A stretch of 64,000 bases of DNA from Thermococcus sp. JdF3 (lineage in GTDB: Archaea > Methanobacteriota_B > Thermococci > Thermococcales > Thermococcaceae), in contig NZ_SNUK01000007.1 in the NCBI RefSeq assembly GCF_012027495.1, positions 61,785 to 125,784 of the forward strand, in the 5' to 3' direction. This document shows, in pieces, positions 8,817 to 18,667 of the stretch; within the stretch, counting starts at the first letter, position 1; each line of letters opens with the position of its first letter. Under the pieces are notes generated by a model. It was not told the origin of the DNA, did no database searches, and saw nothing but the letters and a program-made list of their open reading frames with translations. The translations under genes were made by a program, and so were the position numbers.

Positions 8817-10001
8817 ATGCCGATTAGGAAGGTTATGAAGGCCAACGAGGCTGCCGCCTGGGCGGCCAAGCTCGCCAAGCCGAAGGTCATAGCGGCGTTC
8901 CCGATTACCCCGTCAACGCTCGTTCCGGAGAAGATCAGTGAGTTCGTTGCCGATGGAGAGCTCGACGCCGAGTTCATCAAGGTCGAGAGCGAGCACTCGG
9001 CGATTTCAGCCTGTGTCGGTGCCTCGGCGGCAGGTGTTAGAACCTTCACCGCGACCGCTTCCCAGGGTCTCGCCCTCATGCACGAGATACTCTTCATCGC
9101 CGCCGGCATGAGGCTTCCGATAGTCATCGCCGTTGGAAACCGCGCGCTGAGCGCTCCGATCAACATCTGGAACGACTGGCAGGACACCATCAGCGAGCGC
9201 GACACCGGCTGGCTCCAGTTCTACGCCGAGAACAACCAGGAGGCCCTTGACCTCATACTCATCGCCTACAAGGTCGCCGAGAACGAGAAGGTCCTTCTCC
9301 CGGCGATGGTCGGCTTCGACGCCTTCATCCTGACCCACACCGTCGAGCCGGTCGAGATACCCGACCAGGAGCTCGTTGACGAGTTCCTCGGCGAGTACGA
9401 GCCGAAGTACGCCTACCTCGACCCGGCCAGGCCGGTCACCCAGGGTACCCTCGCCTTCCCGGCCCACTACATGGAGGCCAGGTACACCGTTTGGGAGGCC
9501 AACGAGAACGCCAAGAAGGTCATAGACGAGGCATTCGCGGAGTTCGAGAAGAAGTTCGGCAGGAAGTACCAGAAGATCGAAGAGTACAGGACCGAGGACG
9601 CCGAGATAATCTTCGTCACCATGGGTTCACTCGCCGGAACCGTCAAGGAGTACGTTGACCACCTCCGCGAGCAGGGCATCAAGGTCGGTGCCGCCAAGAT
9701 GACCGTTTACAGACCGTTCCCGGTTGAGGAGGTTCGCGCGCTCGCCAAGAAGGCGAAGGTTCTCGCGCTCCTCGAGAAGAACGTCACCTTCAGTGTGGGC
9801 GGAGCCCTCTTCCAGGACTTCAGCAGGGCGCTCATCAACGAGAGCGAGAAGCCGAAGATCGTTGACTTCATCCTCGGCCTCGGAGGAAGGGACGTCACCT
9901 TCAAGGACCTTGACGAGGCACTCGCGATTGCCCAGAAGGCCCTCAACGGAGAGGCCGTTGATGAGGTCAACTGGATCGGCCTGAGGAAGGAGATTCTGTG
10001 A
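8817..10001 (+). CDS. porA: Pyruvate ferredoxin oxidoreductase, alpha subunit
   Basis: 394 residues starting [19 protein letters not shown], with [18 protein letters not shown] and the [18 protein letters not shown] stretch shared with vorA. In POR this subunit helps oxidise pyruvate to acetyl-CoA and CO2, reducing ferredoxin; acetyl-CoA then yields ATP through ADP-forming acetyl-CoA synthetases elsewhere in the genome. GAGGTGGTGAAAG directly precedes the ATG. VOR and POR alpha subunits are clearly a tandem duplication; assignment to pyruvate rests on gene order. Confidence 0.94.
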   Translation: MPIRKVMKANEAAAWAAKLAKPKVIAAFPITPSTLVPEKISEFVADGELDAEFIKVESEHSAISACVGASAAGVRTFTATASQGLALMHEILFIAAGMRLPIVIAVGNRALSAPINIWNDWQDTISERDTGWLQFYAENNQEALDLILIAYKVAENEKVLLPAMVGFDAFILTHTVEPVEIPDQELVDEFLGEYEPKYAYLDPARPVTQGTLAFPAHYMEARYTVWEANENAKKVIDEAFAEFEKKFGRKYQKIEEYRTEDAEIIFVTMGSLAGTVKEYVDHLREQGIKVGAAKMTVYRPFPVEEVRALAKKAKVLALLEKNVTFSVGGALFQDFSRALINESEKPKIVDFILGLGGRDVTFKDLDEALAIAQKALNGEAVDEVNWIGLRKEIL

Positions 10002-10011
10002 GGTGATGAAG

Positions 10012-11007
10012 ATGGCCGTTAGAAAACCCCCGATTACCACTCGCGAGTACTGGGCACCCGGTCACGCCGCCTGTGCCGGCTGTGGCTGTGCCACCGCTCT
10101 GAGGCTCGCCACCAAGGCCTTCAGCGAGGCCATGGAGGAAAAGTACGGCGATCCGAACGCCTTCGCCATAGCCCAGGCCACCGGATGTATGGAGGTCGTT
10201 TCAGCCGTCTTCCCGTACACCGCCTGGAAGGCCCCGTGGATCCACGTCGCATTTGAGAACGCGGCCGCGGCCGCCAGCGGTGTCGAGGCCGCCTGGAAGA
10301 AGCTCGGAAGGAAGGGCAAGATACTCGCCATAGGCGGTGACGGCGGTACCGCCGACATCGGTATGCAGGCCCTCAGCGGTATGCTCGAGCGCTGGCACAA
10401 CGTCGTTTACCTCATGTACGACAACGAGGCCTACATGAACACCGGAATCCAGAGGAGCTCCTCAACCCCCTACGGTGCCTGGACCACCACCAGCCCGCCG
10501 GGCAAGTACTCCATCGGTGAGGACAAGCCCAAGAAGTGGGTCGCCCTCATCGCCGCCGCCCACCAGGTTCCGTACGTCGCAACCGCCAGCATAGGCAACC
10601 CGTTCGACTTCGTCAAGAAGATGAAGAAGGCCGCCAAGGTGGACGGCCCGGCCTTCGTCCAGGTCCAGTGTACCTGCCCGACCGGATGGAAGAGCCCGCT
10701 CGAGAAGGGCGTTGAGATCGCCAGGCTCGCCATCGAGACCGGTGTCTGGCCGCTCTTTGAGATCGAGAACGGCGACCTCTGGAACATCAAGATACAGGCT
10801 CCGGGAGGAGGCGCCAAGGTCAAGCGCGAGGGCGGTCGCGTAGTCGCCATCGAGTTCAAGAAGCCCATCGAGGAGTACCTCAAGCTCCAGGGCAGGTTCA
10901 AGCACCTCTTCAAGCAGCCCGAGGCCATCGACGTCATGCGCGAGCAGATCAAGGCTATGTGGAAGACCATCGGCGTCGAGGTCACCCTCCCGAAGCCGGA
11001 GGAGTGA
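10012..11007 (+). CDS. porB: Pyruvate ferredoxin oxidoreductase, beta subunit
   Basis: 331 residues with [15 protein letters not shown] (CxxC for the 4Fe-4S cluster), a third Cys in ATGCMEV, the TPP/Mg motif [16 protein letters not shown] and [18 protein letters not shown] 10012 is chosen because GAGGTGA ends 5 bases upstream; earlier in-frame GTG and ATG codons overlap that site. It is the last gene of the operon. A T-rich tract (CCTTTTGTTTCTCATTTTG) follows its stop and is a plausible terminator. Confidence 0.94.
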   Translation: MAVRKPPITTREYWAPGHAACAGCGCATALRLATKAFSEAMEEKYGDPNAFAIAQATGCMEVVSAVFPYTAWKAPWIHVAFENAAAAASGVEAAWKKLGRKGKILAIGGDGGTADIGMQALSGMLERWHNVVYLMYDNEAYMNTGIQRSSSTPYGAWTTTSPPGKYSIGEDKPKKWVALIAAAHQVPYVATASIGNPFDFVKKMKKAAKVDGPAFVQVQCTCPTGWKSPLEKGVEIARLAIETGVWPLFEIENGDLWNIKIQAPGGGAKVKREGGRVVAIEFKKPIEEYLKLQGRFKHLFKQPEAIDVMREQIKAMWKTIGVEVTLPKPEE

Positions 11008-11016
11008 GTTCCTCCC

Positions 11017-11036
11017 CTTTTGTTTCTCATTTTGAT
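11017..11036 (+). terminator. T-rich tract, probable terminator of the por operon
   Basis: CCTTTTGTTTCTCATTTTGA follows the porB stop by about ten bases. Archaeal termination typically occurs at such U-rich runs without need of a hairpin. Confidence 0.4.
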
Positions 11037-11120
11037 GCAGTTGATAAAAGAGAAGTGACGTCAGCCGGCGGTTCTTTTAGGTGAGATACCCTTGAAGCGA
11101 CCCGTTCTGAGGTGTGAAGC

Positions 11121-11700
11121 GTGATCGGGGCGGTCCTAGCGGGAGGCAGGAGCAGACGCTTCGGGGGCGACAAGCTCCTCGTCAGAATCGACGGGAAGCC
11201 CCTCATTCTCCACACCATCGAGAGGGTTGAACTGGCAAGGGGTCGACGGGATAGTGGTAATCTCATCCAGGGAGAATGCGGACATGATTGAAGCGCTCGG
11301 CTACGACGTCCTCGTCGATACACTCATGATCGGCCCAATAGGCGGCATCTACACCGCGCTGAGCCTCGGTGATGCCTTCGTGGTGGCCGGGGACATGCCG
11401 CTCATTGTCCCCGAGTTCATTGATTTCATCATCGATAGGTTCCTGGAGGCAAAAAAGCCAGCCTGCGTGCCGAGATGGGCAAACGGCTACCTCGAACCGC
11501 TCCATGCGGCATATTCTCAGGATTTCCTCCCGCTTCTTAGGGAAAAGATTGAAGAGGGAAACTACGCTATAAACAGGGCCGTGCGGGAAAGCGACGCCTG
11601 TTACGTGGATATCGAGGAACTGCCAGAGGAATGGCGGGAGAGCTTCTTCAACGTGAACACCCGCAGGGACGTTGAAAAGCTAAAGGGAAGAAACGTTTAG
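11121..11700 (+). pseudogene. mobA: mobA-like molybdenum cofactor guanylyltransferase gene with a +1 frameshift
   Basis: The GTG at 11121, six bases after GAGGTG, opens [20 protein letters not shown], the nucleotide-binding loop of MobA-type NTP transferases. That frame runs out soon after ERVELARG. The rest ([42 protein letters not shown] and NVNTRRDVEKL) is in the +1 frame. Removing one G from the run GGGG at 11239-11242 joins the frames as [16 protein letters not shown] without any other change, giving a 192-residue protein of normal length. MobA attaches GMP to molybdopterin. Whether the extra base is real or a sequencing error cannot be told here. Confidence 0.8.
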
Positions 11701-11761
11701 ATCTCCCGGTGCCCTTCCAGGAGCTGTCCCGGGCCAGAGACTCGGGTATCCAACCTTTTGT

Positions 11762-11792
11762 TTATAACACCCATATCAAAAAAGTGTTAAAA
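11762..11792 (+). promoter_or_regulatory. Inverted repeat in the promoter region of the fmdE-ABC operon
   Basis: TTATAACAC (11762-11770) and GTGTTAAAA (11784-11792) are inverted repeats with one mismatch in nine, separated by 13 bases and lying 33-63 bases upstream of the FmdE-family start. It contains the TATA-like TTATAA. It may be an operator for a metal-responsive regulator; this is inferred from shape only. Confidence 0.3.
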
Positions 11793-11824
11793 ATCGTGCT
11801 ACTCTATCTGAAATTGGTGATACA

Positions 11825-12529
11825 ATGCTTGAGCTCAACAGGGTAGTGGCAGAGAGAAACGTCGATGGAATACTGGAATACGCGAGAGAGTTCCACGGCC
11901 ACGTTTGTCCCTACCTCGCCCTAGGGATAAGGGCATCGCTGATAGCGATGGAGGAACTCGGGGTTGGGAGACTCGACTACTCCGGCAGCGTCGATGAGTC
12001 CATACTCGCGATAGTCGAGATCAACAGCTGCTTCACCGATGGCGTCCAAGTCACCACAGGCTGCACCCTCGGCAACAATTCGCTGGTGTACCTCGACCTC
12101 GGAAAAACCGCCCTGACGCTCGTCAGGCGCTCCACCTGGGAGGGGGTCAGGGTTTACGCCGACGGGGAAAAGCTGAGGAGGCACTATCCCCCCGAAGCCA
12201 TCGAGCTGTTCAACAAGGTCGTCAGAGAGCGGAGGGGAACCGAAGAGGAGAGAAAGCGCCTGTGGGAACTGTGGGAGAGGGCGGCGAGAACCATGCTCCA
12301 CCTTCCCAAAGAAGAATTCAAAATCGAGAGCGTAAAGGTTCCTCCCATAGAACAGGCGCCGATAGTTGAGAGCGCCCGCTGCCCAAAGTGTGGCGAGCTG
12401 TTCATGGAGTCGAAGGCGGTTTATATAAACGGCGAACCCTTCTGCCTCCGCTGCGCCGGCGAGGCGTACCTGGGGGTCGTCGGTAGGGGCATAGTGGAGG
12501 TCAACCAAACCGCTCCACGGGGGTGCTGA
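11825..12529 (+). CDS. FmdE-family protein with C-terminal zinc ribbon
   Basis: 234 residues. The N-terminal half carries the FmdE hallmark [16 protein letters not shown] (residues 23-38) and [19 protein letters not shown] with further Cys residues; the C-terminal part has a CPKCGELF...CLRCAG zinc ribbon. The family is named for subunit E of tungsten formylmethanofuran dehydrogenase, but this organism type has no methanogenic pathway, so a role in metal or cofactor handling is more likely. GGTGA stands 4-5 bases before ATG 11825. It is followed after one base by a lipoprotein binding protein and importer genes, and preceded by mobA, which points to molybdate/tungstate or another metal. Confidence 0.85.
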   Translation: MLELNRVVAERNVDGILEYAREFHGHVCPYLALGIRASLIAMEELGVGRLDYSGSVDESILAIVEINSCFTDGVQVTTGCTLGNNSLVYLDLGKTALTLVRRSTWEGVRVYADGEKLRRHYPPEAIELFNKVVRERRGTEEERKRLWELWERAARTMLHLPKEEFKIESVKVPPIEQAPIVESARCPKCGELFMESKAVYINGEPFCLRCAGEAYLGVVGRGIVEVNQTAPRGC

Positions 12530-12530
12530 C

Positions 12531-13670
12531 ATGGGAAAAGTTATGAAACGGCTGCTCGCGGTTTTCCTCATACTCCTGACCGTCTCCCTGAGCGGGTGCA
12601 TCGGAAACGCCGCGGAGAAAAGCGGATCAGAAACCACGACTGGAACCGTAACCGTCACCGATGCCCTGGGAAGAACAATAGAGGTTCCGGCCCACGTTGA
12701 AAGGGTCGTTGCAGCGGGGCCGGGTGCGCTCAGACTGGTTGTTTACCTCAACGCAAGCGACATGGTCGTTGGGGTGGAGGACTTCGAAAAGCGCTACAGT
12801 TTCGGAAGGCCGTACATCATAGCCCATCCCGAGCTTAAAGAGCTTCCCAGCATAGGTCCTGGTGGCCCTGGAAAGCTGCCGGATTTCGAGGCCCTGATAA
12901 AGCTCGAACCGGACGTGATATTCATCACATACGTCGATATCAAGACCGCAGACGAGATACAGGAGAAGACGGGAATACCCGTCGTCGTGCTCAGCTACGG
13001 GGAGCTGGCGACCTTCGATAATGAGGAGCTGTTCAAATCGCTCGAGCTGGCCGGGAGGATTCTCAACAGGGAGGAGCGCGCCGAGGAGGTCATAGCCTTC
13101 CTCAAATCCGCGCAGGAGGACCTCTTGAAGCGCACAGAAGGCGTCGAGCCGATGAGCGCATACGTGGGGGGCATCGGCTACAAGGGTGCCCACGGGATAG
13201 AGAGCACGGAGGCAGGATACCCGCCGTTTGCGGCAGTTCATGCAAAGAACGTCGCCGATGAGCTGGGACGCGGCCACAAATCCATCGACGTGGAAAAGCT
13301 CCTTGAATGGCAGCCGGAGTACATCTTCATAGACGAGGGTGGTCTAAAACTCGTCCTCGACGACTACAGAAAGAACCCCGACTTCTACAACTCCCTCAGC
13401 GCCGTGAAAGAGGGCAACGTTTACGGCATACTGCCGTACAACTTCTACACTACCAACATAGGCACGGCCCTGGCGGATGCCTACTTCATAGGAAAAGTCC
13501 TCTATCCCGAGCGCTTTAAAGACATAGACCCGGCTGAGAAGGCGGACGAGATATACAGGTTCCTCCTCGGAAAGCCCGTTTACACCGTCATGGCGGACCA
13601 GTTCGGAGGCTTCGGGAGCATAGACCTCTCCAACGGAACTGTGAAGAACTCACTACCAACGTCACCGTGA
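12531..13670 (+). CDS. ABC transporter substrate-binding lipoprotein, FecB/BtuF type
   Basis: 379 residues with a lipoprotein signal ([16 protein letters not shown], lipobox Cys near residue 23) and the type III binding-protein fold: an N-terminal lobe beginning [20 protein letters not shown], a long helix hinge, and a C-terminal lobe with [20 protein letters not shown]. Members bind iron chelates, cobalamin, haem, or in the MolA case molybdate and tungstate. The start at 12531 has GGGGTG upstream; ATG 12543 is the alternative. It overlaps the permease gene. The FmdE and mobA neighbours favour a metal oxyanion over a siderophore, but the ligand is not proven. Confidence 0.88.
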   Translation: MGKVMKRLLAVFLILLTVSLSGCIGNAAEKSGSETTTGTVTVTDALGRTIEVPAHVERVVAAGPGALRLVVYLNASDMVVGVEDFEKRYSFGRPYIIAHPELKELPSIGPGGPGKLPDFEALIKLEPDVIFITYVDIKTADEIQEKTGIPVVVLSYGELATFDNEELFKSLELAGRILNREERAEEVIAFLKSAQEDLLKRTEGVEPMSAYVGGIGYKGAHGIESTEAGYPPFAAVHAKNVADELGRGHKSIDVEKLLEWQPEYIFIDEGGLKLVLDDYRKNPDFYNSLSAVKEGNVYGILPYNFYTTNIGTALADAYFIGKVLYPERFKDIDPAEKADEIYRFLLGKPVYTVMADQFGGFGSIDLSNGTVKNSLPTSP

Positions 13671-13675
13671 TCACC

Positions 13676-14710
13676 ATGGACTACGAGAGGTACACGACCA
13701 AAAAGCTTCAAATCGGCCTTTTCCTCTTTTTCCTCACGGCCCTGGTTAGCCTGTACTCCCTCTCCCACGGTTCGTATGAACTCACACCCCGCGAGGTTCT
13801 GGAGGCGCTCCTCGGGGGAGGGAGCGGGAGCGCGGGCCTCGTCGTCTGGAAAGTCAGGCTTCCCCGCATAACCGCGGGTCTCCTCGTGGGGGCCACCCTG
13901 GCCATGGCCGGCGCCGTCATGCAGGGCTTCCTCAGGAACCCACTGGCCACGCCCTTCACGATGGGGGTTTCCCATGGCGCGATGTTCGGGGCCTCCCTCG
14001 CGATACTTCTCGGAGCCGGCTATGCCGAGAGCTCCGGCAGGATATCCCTTGACAACCCCTACGTGGTCGTCCTCTTCGCCTTCATGGGGGCGATAAGCGC
14101 CACGGCGGTAATACTGCTCCTCGCGAAGCTGAAGGGACTGAGCCCGGAGGCGATAATCCTGGCGGGCGTCGCCATGAGCTCCCTGTTCGTGGCCCTGACC
14201 ACCCTCGCCCAGTACTTCGCCGACGAGCTACAGCTCGCCGCCATGGTTTACTGGAGCTTTGGGGACCTCGGCAGGGCCACATGGCGGGAAGATGCCATAA
14301 TGGCCGCCATCTTCATCCCGGTCCTCGGGTACTTCATCGTCAAGCGCTGGGACCTGAACGCCGCCGCCATGGGCGACGAGGTGGCGAAGAGCGTTGGCGT
14401 TGATGTTGAGCGGGTGAGGCTGATCTCAACGTTCCTCGCCGCCCTGATAACCGCAGTCAGCGTTGCCTTCGTCGGGGTCATCGGCTTCGTTGGCCTGATA
14501 GCCCCCCACGCGGTGAGGCTGGTGGCGGGCGGAGATTACCGCTTCCTGATTCCCCTATCGGCGCTGGCGGGGGCGCTCCTCCTTGTAACCGCCGACACCA
14601 TCGCGAGGCTCATCCTGTCGCCGATGATACTTCCGGTGGGCATAGTGACGTCCTTCCTCGGCGCGCCGACGTTCATCTACCTGCTGGTGAAGATGGAGGG
14701 AAGGAGATGA
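13676..14710 (+). CDS. ABC transporter permease, FecCD/BtuC family
   Basis: 344 residues with about ten membrane helices. The conserved family motif VWKVRLPRITAGLLVGATLA leads the N-terminal third and VGFIGFVGLIAPHAVRLVAG (in this protein FVGVIGFVGLIAPHAVRLV) lies in the cytoplasmic coupling region. GTG 13667 is an alternative start that overlaps the stop of the binding-protein gene. It overlaps the ATPase gene by 4 bases at its end. It forms a homodimer channel with the ATPase dimer below. Confidence 0.9.
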   Translation: MDYERYTTKKLQIGLFLFFLTALVSLYSLSHGSYELTPREVLEALLGGGSGSAGLVVWKVRLPRITAGLLVGATLAMAGAVMQGFLRNPLATPFTMGVSHGAMFGASLAILLGAGYAESSGRISLDNPYVVVLFAFMGAISATAVILLLAKLKGLSPEAIILAGVAMSSLFVALTTLAQYFADELQLAAMVYWSFGDLGRATWREDAIMAAIFIPVLGYFIVKRWDLNAAAMGDEVAKSVGVDVERVRLISTFLAALITAVSVAFVGVIGFVGLIAPHAVRLVAGGDYRFLIPLSALAGALLLVTADTIARLILSPMILPVGIVTSFLGAPTFIYLLVKMEGRR

Positions 14711-15471
14711 AGCCGTCATCCGAAAAGCACGTCCTGAGTGCCAGAAACCTGCGGTTCTCATACAACGGTTCCGAGGTGCTCAGGGGGGTTAACCTGGACG
14801 TCGGGGAGGGCGAGTTCGTGGCGGTGCTCGGGCCCAACGGTGCCGGCAAGAGCACCCTCGTGAAGTGCCTGGCGGGGATACTGAACTGCGGGGGAGTGGA
14901 AGTTTTTGGACGGCCCCTCCGCGAGTACTCAAGGGACGAGCTCGCGCGCCTCATCGCCTACGTCCCGCAGAGAACAGAGCCCGGGTTTATGACCGTCTTC
15001 GACACGGTGCTGCTTGGGAGGAGGCCCCACATGGGGCTGAGGCCATCAAAGAGGGACATCGAGGCTGTCAGGACAGCCCTGAGGACGCTCGGGATAGAGA
15101 ACCTGGCCGCCAAAACCACGAACAGACTGAGCGGCGGTGAGCTTCAGAAGGTGGGGATAGCACGGGCCCTCGCCCAGGAGCCCAGAATACTCATCATGGA
15201 CGAGCCAACGAACAACCTGGACATAAGAAGCCAGCTGGAAGTCATGAGGCTCGCCAGGGGGTTCTCCAGGGAGGGAGGAACCGCGATAGTGGTGATGCAC
15301 GACGTCAACCTGGCCCTGCGCTTCGCGAGGAGGTTCATCTTCATGAAGGGGGGTAGGGTCGTGGCAGATGGGGGTCTTGAGATTCTCGACGGGGGGCTCT
15401 TCAGAGAGGTTTACGGGGTGGACGTTGAGATTGGGGAGATACGGGGCATACCCGCCGTCGTCCCCCTTTAG
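14707..15471 (+). CDS. ABC transporter ATP-binding protein, FecE/BtuD family
   Basis: 254 residues with Walker A GPNGAGKST, Q-loop in AYVPQRTEP, signature LSGGELQKVGIARAL, Walker B RILIMDEPTNNLD and switch His in VVMHDVNLA. It energises the importer formed with the two preceding genes. ATG 14707 overlaps the permease stop by 4 bases and has GGAGG upstream, so the three genes plus fmdE are one transcriptional unit. A small hairpin follows the stop. Confidence 0.92.
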   Translation: MKPSSEKHVLSARNLRFSYNGSEVLRGVNLDVGEGEFVAVLGPNGAGKSTLVKCLAGILNCGGVEVFGRPLREYSRDELARLIAYVPQRTEPGFMTVFDTVLLGRRPHMGLRPSKRDIEAVRTALRTLGIENLAAKTTNRLSGGELQKVGIARALAQEPRILIMDEPTNNLDIRSQLEVMRLARGFSREGGTAIVVMHDVNLALRFARRFIFMKGGRVVADGGLEILDGGLFREVYGVDVEIGEIRGIPAVVPL

Positions 15472-15473
15472 AG

Positions 15474-15489
15474 TACCCAAACCTGGGTA
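15474..15489 (+). terminator. Hairpin after the importer operon, possible terminator or operator of the Mrp gene
   Basis: TACCCA-AACC-TGGGTA is a perfect 6-base inverted repeat with a 4-base loop right after the ATPase stop. A T-run (AAATTTTT) follows about ten bases later, inside a second near-palindrome TGTCAAATTTTTGGACA at 15492-15508 just before the Mrp promoter. Termination or operator function cannot be decided from sequence. Confidence 0.35.
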
Positions 15490-15555
15490 ATACTGTCAAA
15501 TTTTTGGACAAAACTTTTAAGTTCCCCAGCTCAACCTAAGCCAGAGGTGAATGAG

Positions 15556-16461
15556 ATGACGATCAAAGCTCCCACACTCAACATAGGAGGACTGGGCGCT
15601 GACCCACTCACCCAGAGAATAAACGAGAAGCAGGAGAAGTGGACGTACAAGATAGCCGTCCTGAGCGGCAAGGGCGGCGTCGGCAAGAGCACCGTGGCGG
15701 TTAACATAGCCGCGGCCCTGGCAAAGAAGGGCCACTTCGTTGGAATACTAGACGCGGACATACACGGGCCGAACGTCGCCAAGATGCTCGGCGTTGACAG
15801 GGCGGAGGTTCTGGCCGAGAAGCTCGAGGACGGCAGGTTCGAAATGATACCGCCGATGAACGACTTCCTTGGCCAGACGACCCCGATAAAGGTCATGAGC
15901 ATGGGCTTCCTCGTCCCCGAGGACCAGCCGATAATCTGGCGCGGCAGCCTCGTGACCAAGGCCATCAAACAGCTCCTCGGCGACGTCAAATGGGGTTCCC
16001 TCGACTTCATGATAATCGACTTCCCCCCGGGAACCGGCGACGAGATACTGACCGTCACCCAGACCCTCAAGCTCGACGCCGCGGTTATCGTCACCACCCC
16101 GCAGGAGGTCGCTTTGCTCGACACGGGCAAGGCGGTTAACATGATGAAGAAGATGGAGGTACCCTACATAGCGGTCGTCGAGAACATGAGCTACCTCATC
16201 TGCCCGCACTGCGGCGGGGAGATAGACATCTTCGGCAAGGGCGGTGGAAAGAAGCTCGCCGAGAAGGAGGGCGTTGACTTCCTCGGCGGCATACCCATAG
16301 ACCTCAAAGCCAGGGAAGCAAGCGACGCCGGCATGCCCATAGTCCTCTACGAGGACACGGTTGCCGCCAAGGCCTTCATGGAGATAGTTGACAAGCTCGT
16401 CGAGAAGCTCGAAGCGATGAGGGGCGGGAAGGAAGCCCCGGATGAATCCAAGGAGGAGTAA
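15556..16461 (+). CDS. Mrp/NBP35-family Fe-S cluster carrier ATPase
   Basis: 301 residues. A deviant Walker A SGKGGVGKSTVAVN near residue 37, switch region DADIHGPN, Walker B-like DFPPGTGDE, and a C-terminal CPHCGG pair that bridges a labile 4Fe-4S cluster in the dimer. Family members (ApbC, Ind1, Nbp35) deliver Fe-S clusters to apo-enzymes, needed here for many ferredoxin-linked oxidoreductases. ATG 15556 follows GAGGTGA by 5 bases; a TATA-like CTTTTAAGT lies at about 15509-15518. Single gene unit. Confidence 0.9.
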   Translation: MTIKAPTLNIGGLGADPLTQRINEKQEKWTYKIAVLSGKGGVGKSTVAVNIAAALAKKGHFVGILDADIHGPNVAKMLGVDRAEVLAEKLEDGRFEMIPPMNDFLGQTTPIKVMSMGFLVPEDQPIIWRGSLVTKAIKQLLGDVKWGSLDFMIIDFPPGTGDEILTVTQTLKLDAAVIVTTPQEVALLDTGKAVNMMKKMEVPYIAVVENMSYLICPHCGGEIDIFGKGGGKKLAEKEGVDFLGGIPIDLKAREASDAGMPIVLYEDTVAAKAFMEIVDKLVEKLEAMRGGKEAPDESKEE

Positions 16462-16545
16462 CCCCCGCGAATCCTTCCATTCTTTATATGGTTTCCCTGC
16501 ATTAACTTTTTAACCACCTCCGGGTATCTCATCGGGAGGGAGAGC

Positions 16546-17913
16546 ATGAAGAGGGTTCCCGTTCTAATCGCGCTCATCCTCCTGCTGGCGGTTCCATTCG
16601 TTTCTGCCGGCGAGCTGGCATATTATCCCAATCCTGCGGCGTTCCATTCGTTTCTGGGCTCAAATTCCACCTACACCGTCGTCCCGGGCAACGAGACATG
16701 GGCAATGGGCTGGGCATACTATGTGGACGAGAAGCTCTACACCGTTAAGCGTCATGGAAACGACACCCTTGTTCTCGTCGGCAACGTTTACAACAACCGG
16801 CTCATGGCGTCCGTCTGGAACCGGACGGGCCTTCCCGCAAACGCCTCCCTTCTCCCCGCCATCGTCGTTCTCAACGGCACCGTTCTCATAACGGGCTCGG
16901 AGGACAGCATCCACCTCACTGAGAGGGCATTTGAGGGGCTGTGGAACCCCCCCAGAGGCTCGGTGGCCACGTTTCTGACCCTGGTGTTCACCATAATCAT
17001 CGTATTCCTGGTCCTCCTCAGCGGCGACGATAGCCACGCTGGAAGGTTCTACGCGCTGGCCGCCTCCCTCTTTCTGGTCTGGTACATCACGGCGGAAAGA
17101 CCCGGACTCACTGACGAATTCCTGGCATACCTCTCGTCCGCCCTGAAATTCGCGGCCGGCGGCGCCCCGGACTCCCCCCTGAGCGCCATCATGGGAGCAG
17201 TCTTCAGAATGGTGCCCCCCATCGAGGAGAACATAATCTTCGCCCACTGGCTCCTTATACTCCTGATAATGTCTTTCGCGTTCTACCTGGCCCCGAGGAG
17301 GTCCCGCGAGCTGGGCTTTCTGGTCTTCGGGCTGACCTTCGTCGCCCCGATGTTCAGGGAGAGCTTCTGTGAGGTAAGCGGGGATGCCCTGGGCCTTGCA
17401 GGATTCATGATAGCCCTCGCGATAGTAAGCAACGTGACGTTCTCGCCCGAGAAGTGGAAGGCGCTCCTCCAGACGGTGGTGCTTTCCCTGTTCACCCTCC
17501 TGGCGGTGGCGATAAACCCCTACCTCGTCCTGATGCCGCTGATATTTGTGATAGCCTTCCCCAAGAGACACCTCAGAAACTACGCGTACCTTCTCATAAC
17601 GGGCATTGGAGTCTTCCTGCTCTACGGGGCCTTCGGACTGCCGCCAGGCATACCATCAAACATGGACCCCAACACGCCCGCACACGTCAGGGACTTCCTG
17701 CTGAACGGCTCCCTCACACTTGCAACCGCAGTTTACGCGATCGCGGGAAGAGAAAAGAGCATAAGAATGAAGGGACAAACGGCATTTCTGCTCCTGATGA
17801 CCCTGATCTACATCCCTGTGGCGCTCTTCGTGCCGGCCATGTTCCCCTACTGCTTCGTCCTGCTGGCGGCCCTCGCGGTCCGCCTAATCCACGGGCTCAC
17901 TCCCCGAACTTGA
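16546..17913 (+). CDS. Secreted-domain multi-pass membrane protein, unknown function
   Basis: 455 residues. A signal peptide (LIALILLLAVPFVSAG) is followed by an extracellular domain of about 120 residues with many N-x-S/T sequons (NST, NET, NDT, NRT, NAS, NGT), then roughly eight to nine membrane helices from residue 145 to the end. No catalytic motif or known family is recognised. Start ATG 16546 has GGAGGGAGAG upstream, and TTTATATGG upstream near 16482 may be its TATA box. Its last 17 bases overlap the convergent DUF2110 gene. A glycosylated surface or envelope role is a guess from topology. Confidence 0.7.
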   Translation: MKRVPVLIALILLLAVPFVSAGELAYYPNPAAFHSFLGSNSTYTVVPGNETWAMGWAYYVDEKLYTVKRHGNDTLVLVGNVYNNRLMASVWNRTGLPANASLLPAIVVLNGTVLITGSEDSIHLTERAFEGLWNPPRGSVATFLTLVFTIIIVFLVLLSGDDSHAGRFYALAASLFLVWYITAERPGLTDEFLAYLSSALKFAAGGAPDSPLSAIMGAVFRMVPPIEENIIFAHWLLILLIMSFAFYLAPRRSRELGFLVFGLTFVAPMFRESFCEVSGDALGLAGFMIALAIVSNVTFSPEKWKALLQTVVLSLFTLLAVAINPYLVLMPLIFVIAFPKRHLRNYAYLLITGIGVFLLYGAFGLPPGIPSNMDPNTPAHVRDFLLNGSLTLATAVYAIAGREKSIRMKGQTAFLLLMTLIYIPVALFVPAMFPYCFVLLAALAVRLIHGLTPRT

Positions 17914-18640
17914 TAGCGCCGATGAGGGTTCCCTTCAGGTGGGGCCCTATCTCCTTGATTATGCCCGGCGCCTGGGTGCCCTTCTTGAGTATGAGGAGCG
18001 TCTCCATGAGGCCCAGCTCCTCGACGCGCCTGACGTCCCTGCCGTGGCCGGTCTGGATGAGGGCTTTCTCAACGTTCTCACTAACCGTCCCGGTTATGAA
18101 GAGCTTGTCGTGACCGTCGTTGAGCCAGGATTTCATGCGCCTCAGCTGGGAGTCGCTGAAGGCCAGCTCAACCTCCCTGGCACCGAACTCTACATCCCTA
18201 ACGGTCACCTCGACGGGGAGGTTGTCAACCCAGCCGAACCTGCCTATCATCTCCCTGACCGGAATCTCACCGAAGGTCTCCTTCAGATAGTAGAGGGGCA
18301 GGAGGGCATCTTTCGGCCTCGGGCTGAAGATTCCAACGTCAACGTAGGCGCCGTAGCCAACCTTCCCAAGGTCTATGAAGCGGCCGCGGTAGGTCTCTCC
18401 CTCTTTAACCGCGCTCAGCCTGTACGGAACCTCGCCGAACTCATCGCGCACCAGGTTCGCGCTTATCTCCTCGTCCTCCCCGGTAAGGGAGACCTTCACC
18501 CAGTTCTTCTTGACGGCGGAAAGCTTCCACTCAACTTCCAGATCGCCCAGAAGGGCCTTCAGCTTCTTATCGAGCTTAAGAAATCCACTCCTGTCCCCAT
18601 AAACCTTCTCCAGAATAACCACTTCTTCCATCCTCACCAT
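17897..18640 (-). CDS. DUF2110 family protein downstream of tfe
   Basis: 247 residues, soluble, mixed alpha/beta. The central part (RGRFIDLGKVGYGAYVDVGI) resembles an S1/OB-like barrel and could bind RNA. It follows tfe after 27 bases on the same strand, an arrangement I recall from other Thermococcales, which suggests a role linked to transcription, but this is inference. The start could be ATG 18640 or ATG 18631; GGTGAGG lies between them and only just precedes the second. Confidence 0.7.
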   Translation of the reverse strand: MVRMEEVVILEKVYGDRSGFLKLDKKLKALLGDLEVEWKLSAVKKNWVKVSLTGEDEEISANLVRDEFGEVPYRLSAVKEGETYRGRFIDLGKVGYGAYVDVGIFSPRPKDALLPLYYLKETFGEIPVREMIGRFGWVDNLPVEVTVRDVEFGAREVELAFSDSQLRRMKSWLNDGHDKLFITGTVSENVEKALIQTGHGRDVRRVEELGLMETLLILKKGTQAPGIIKEIGPHLKGTLIGAIKFGE

Positions 18641-18667
18641 CCCCGAAGTTCATTAAGGGAAAACCAT

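Noticed and set aside
11028..11112. Possible C/D box RNA between porB and mobA
   Set aside because: Only weak box matches (TTGATGC, GTGAGAT, CTGA), no D' box at a sensible distance and no terminal stem.
16591..16656. 16-base direct repeat GTTCCATTCGTTTCTG (16591 and 16641) in the membrane protein gene
   Set aside because: The two copies are read in different frames and no target site or element boundary is present; probably chance or a small local duplication.
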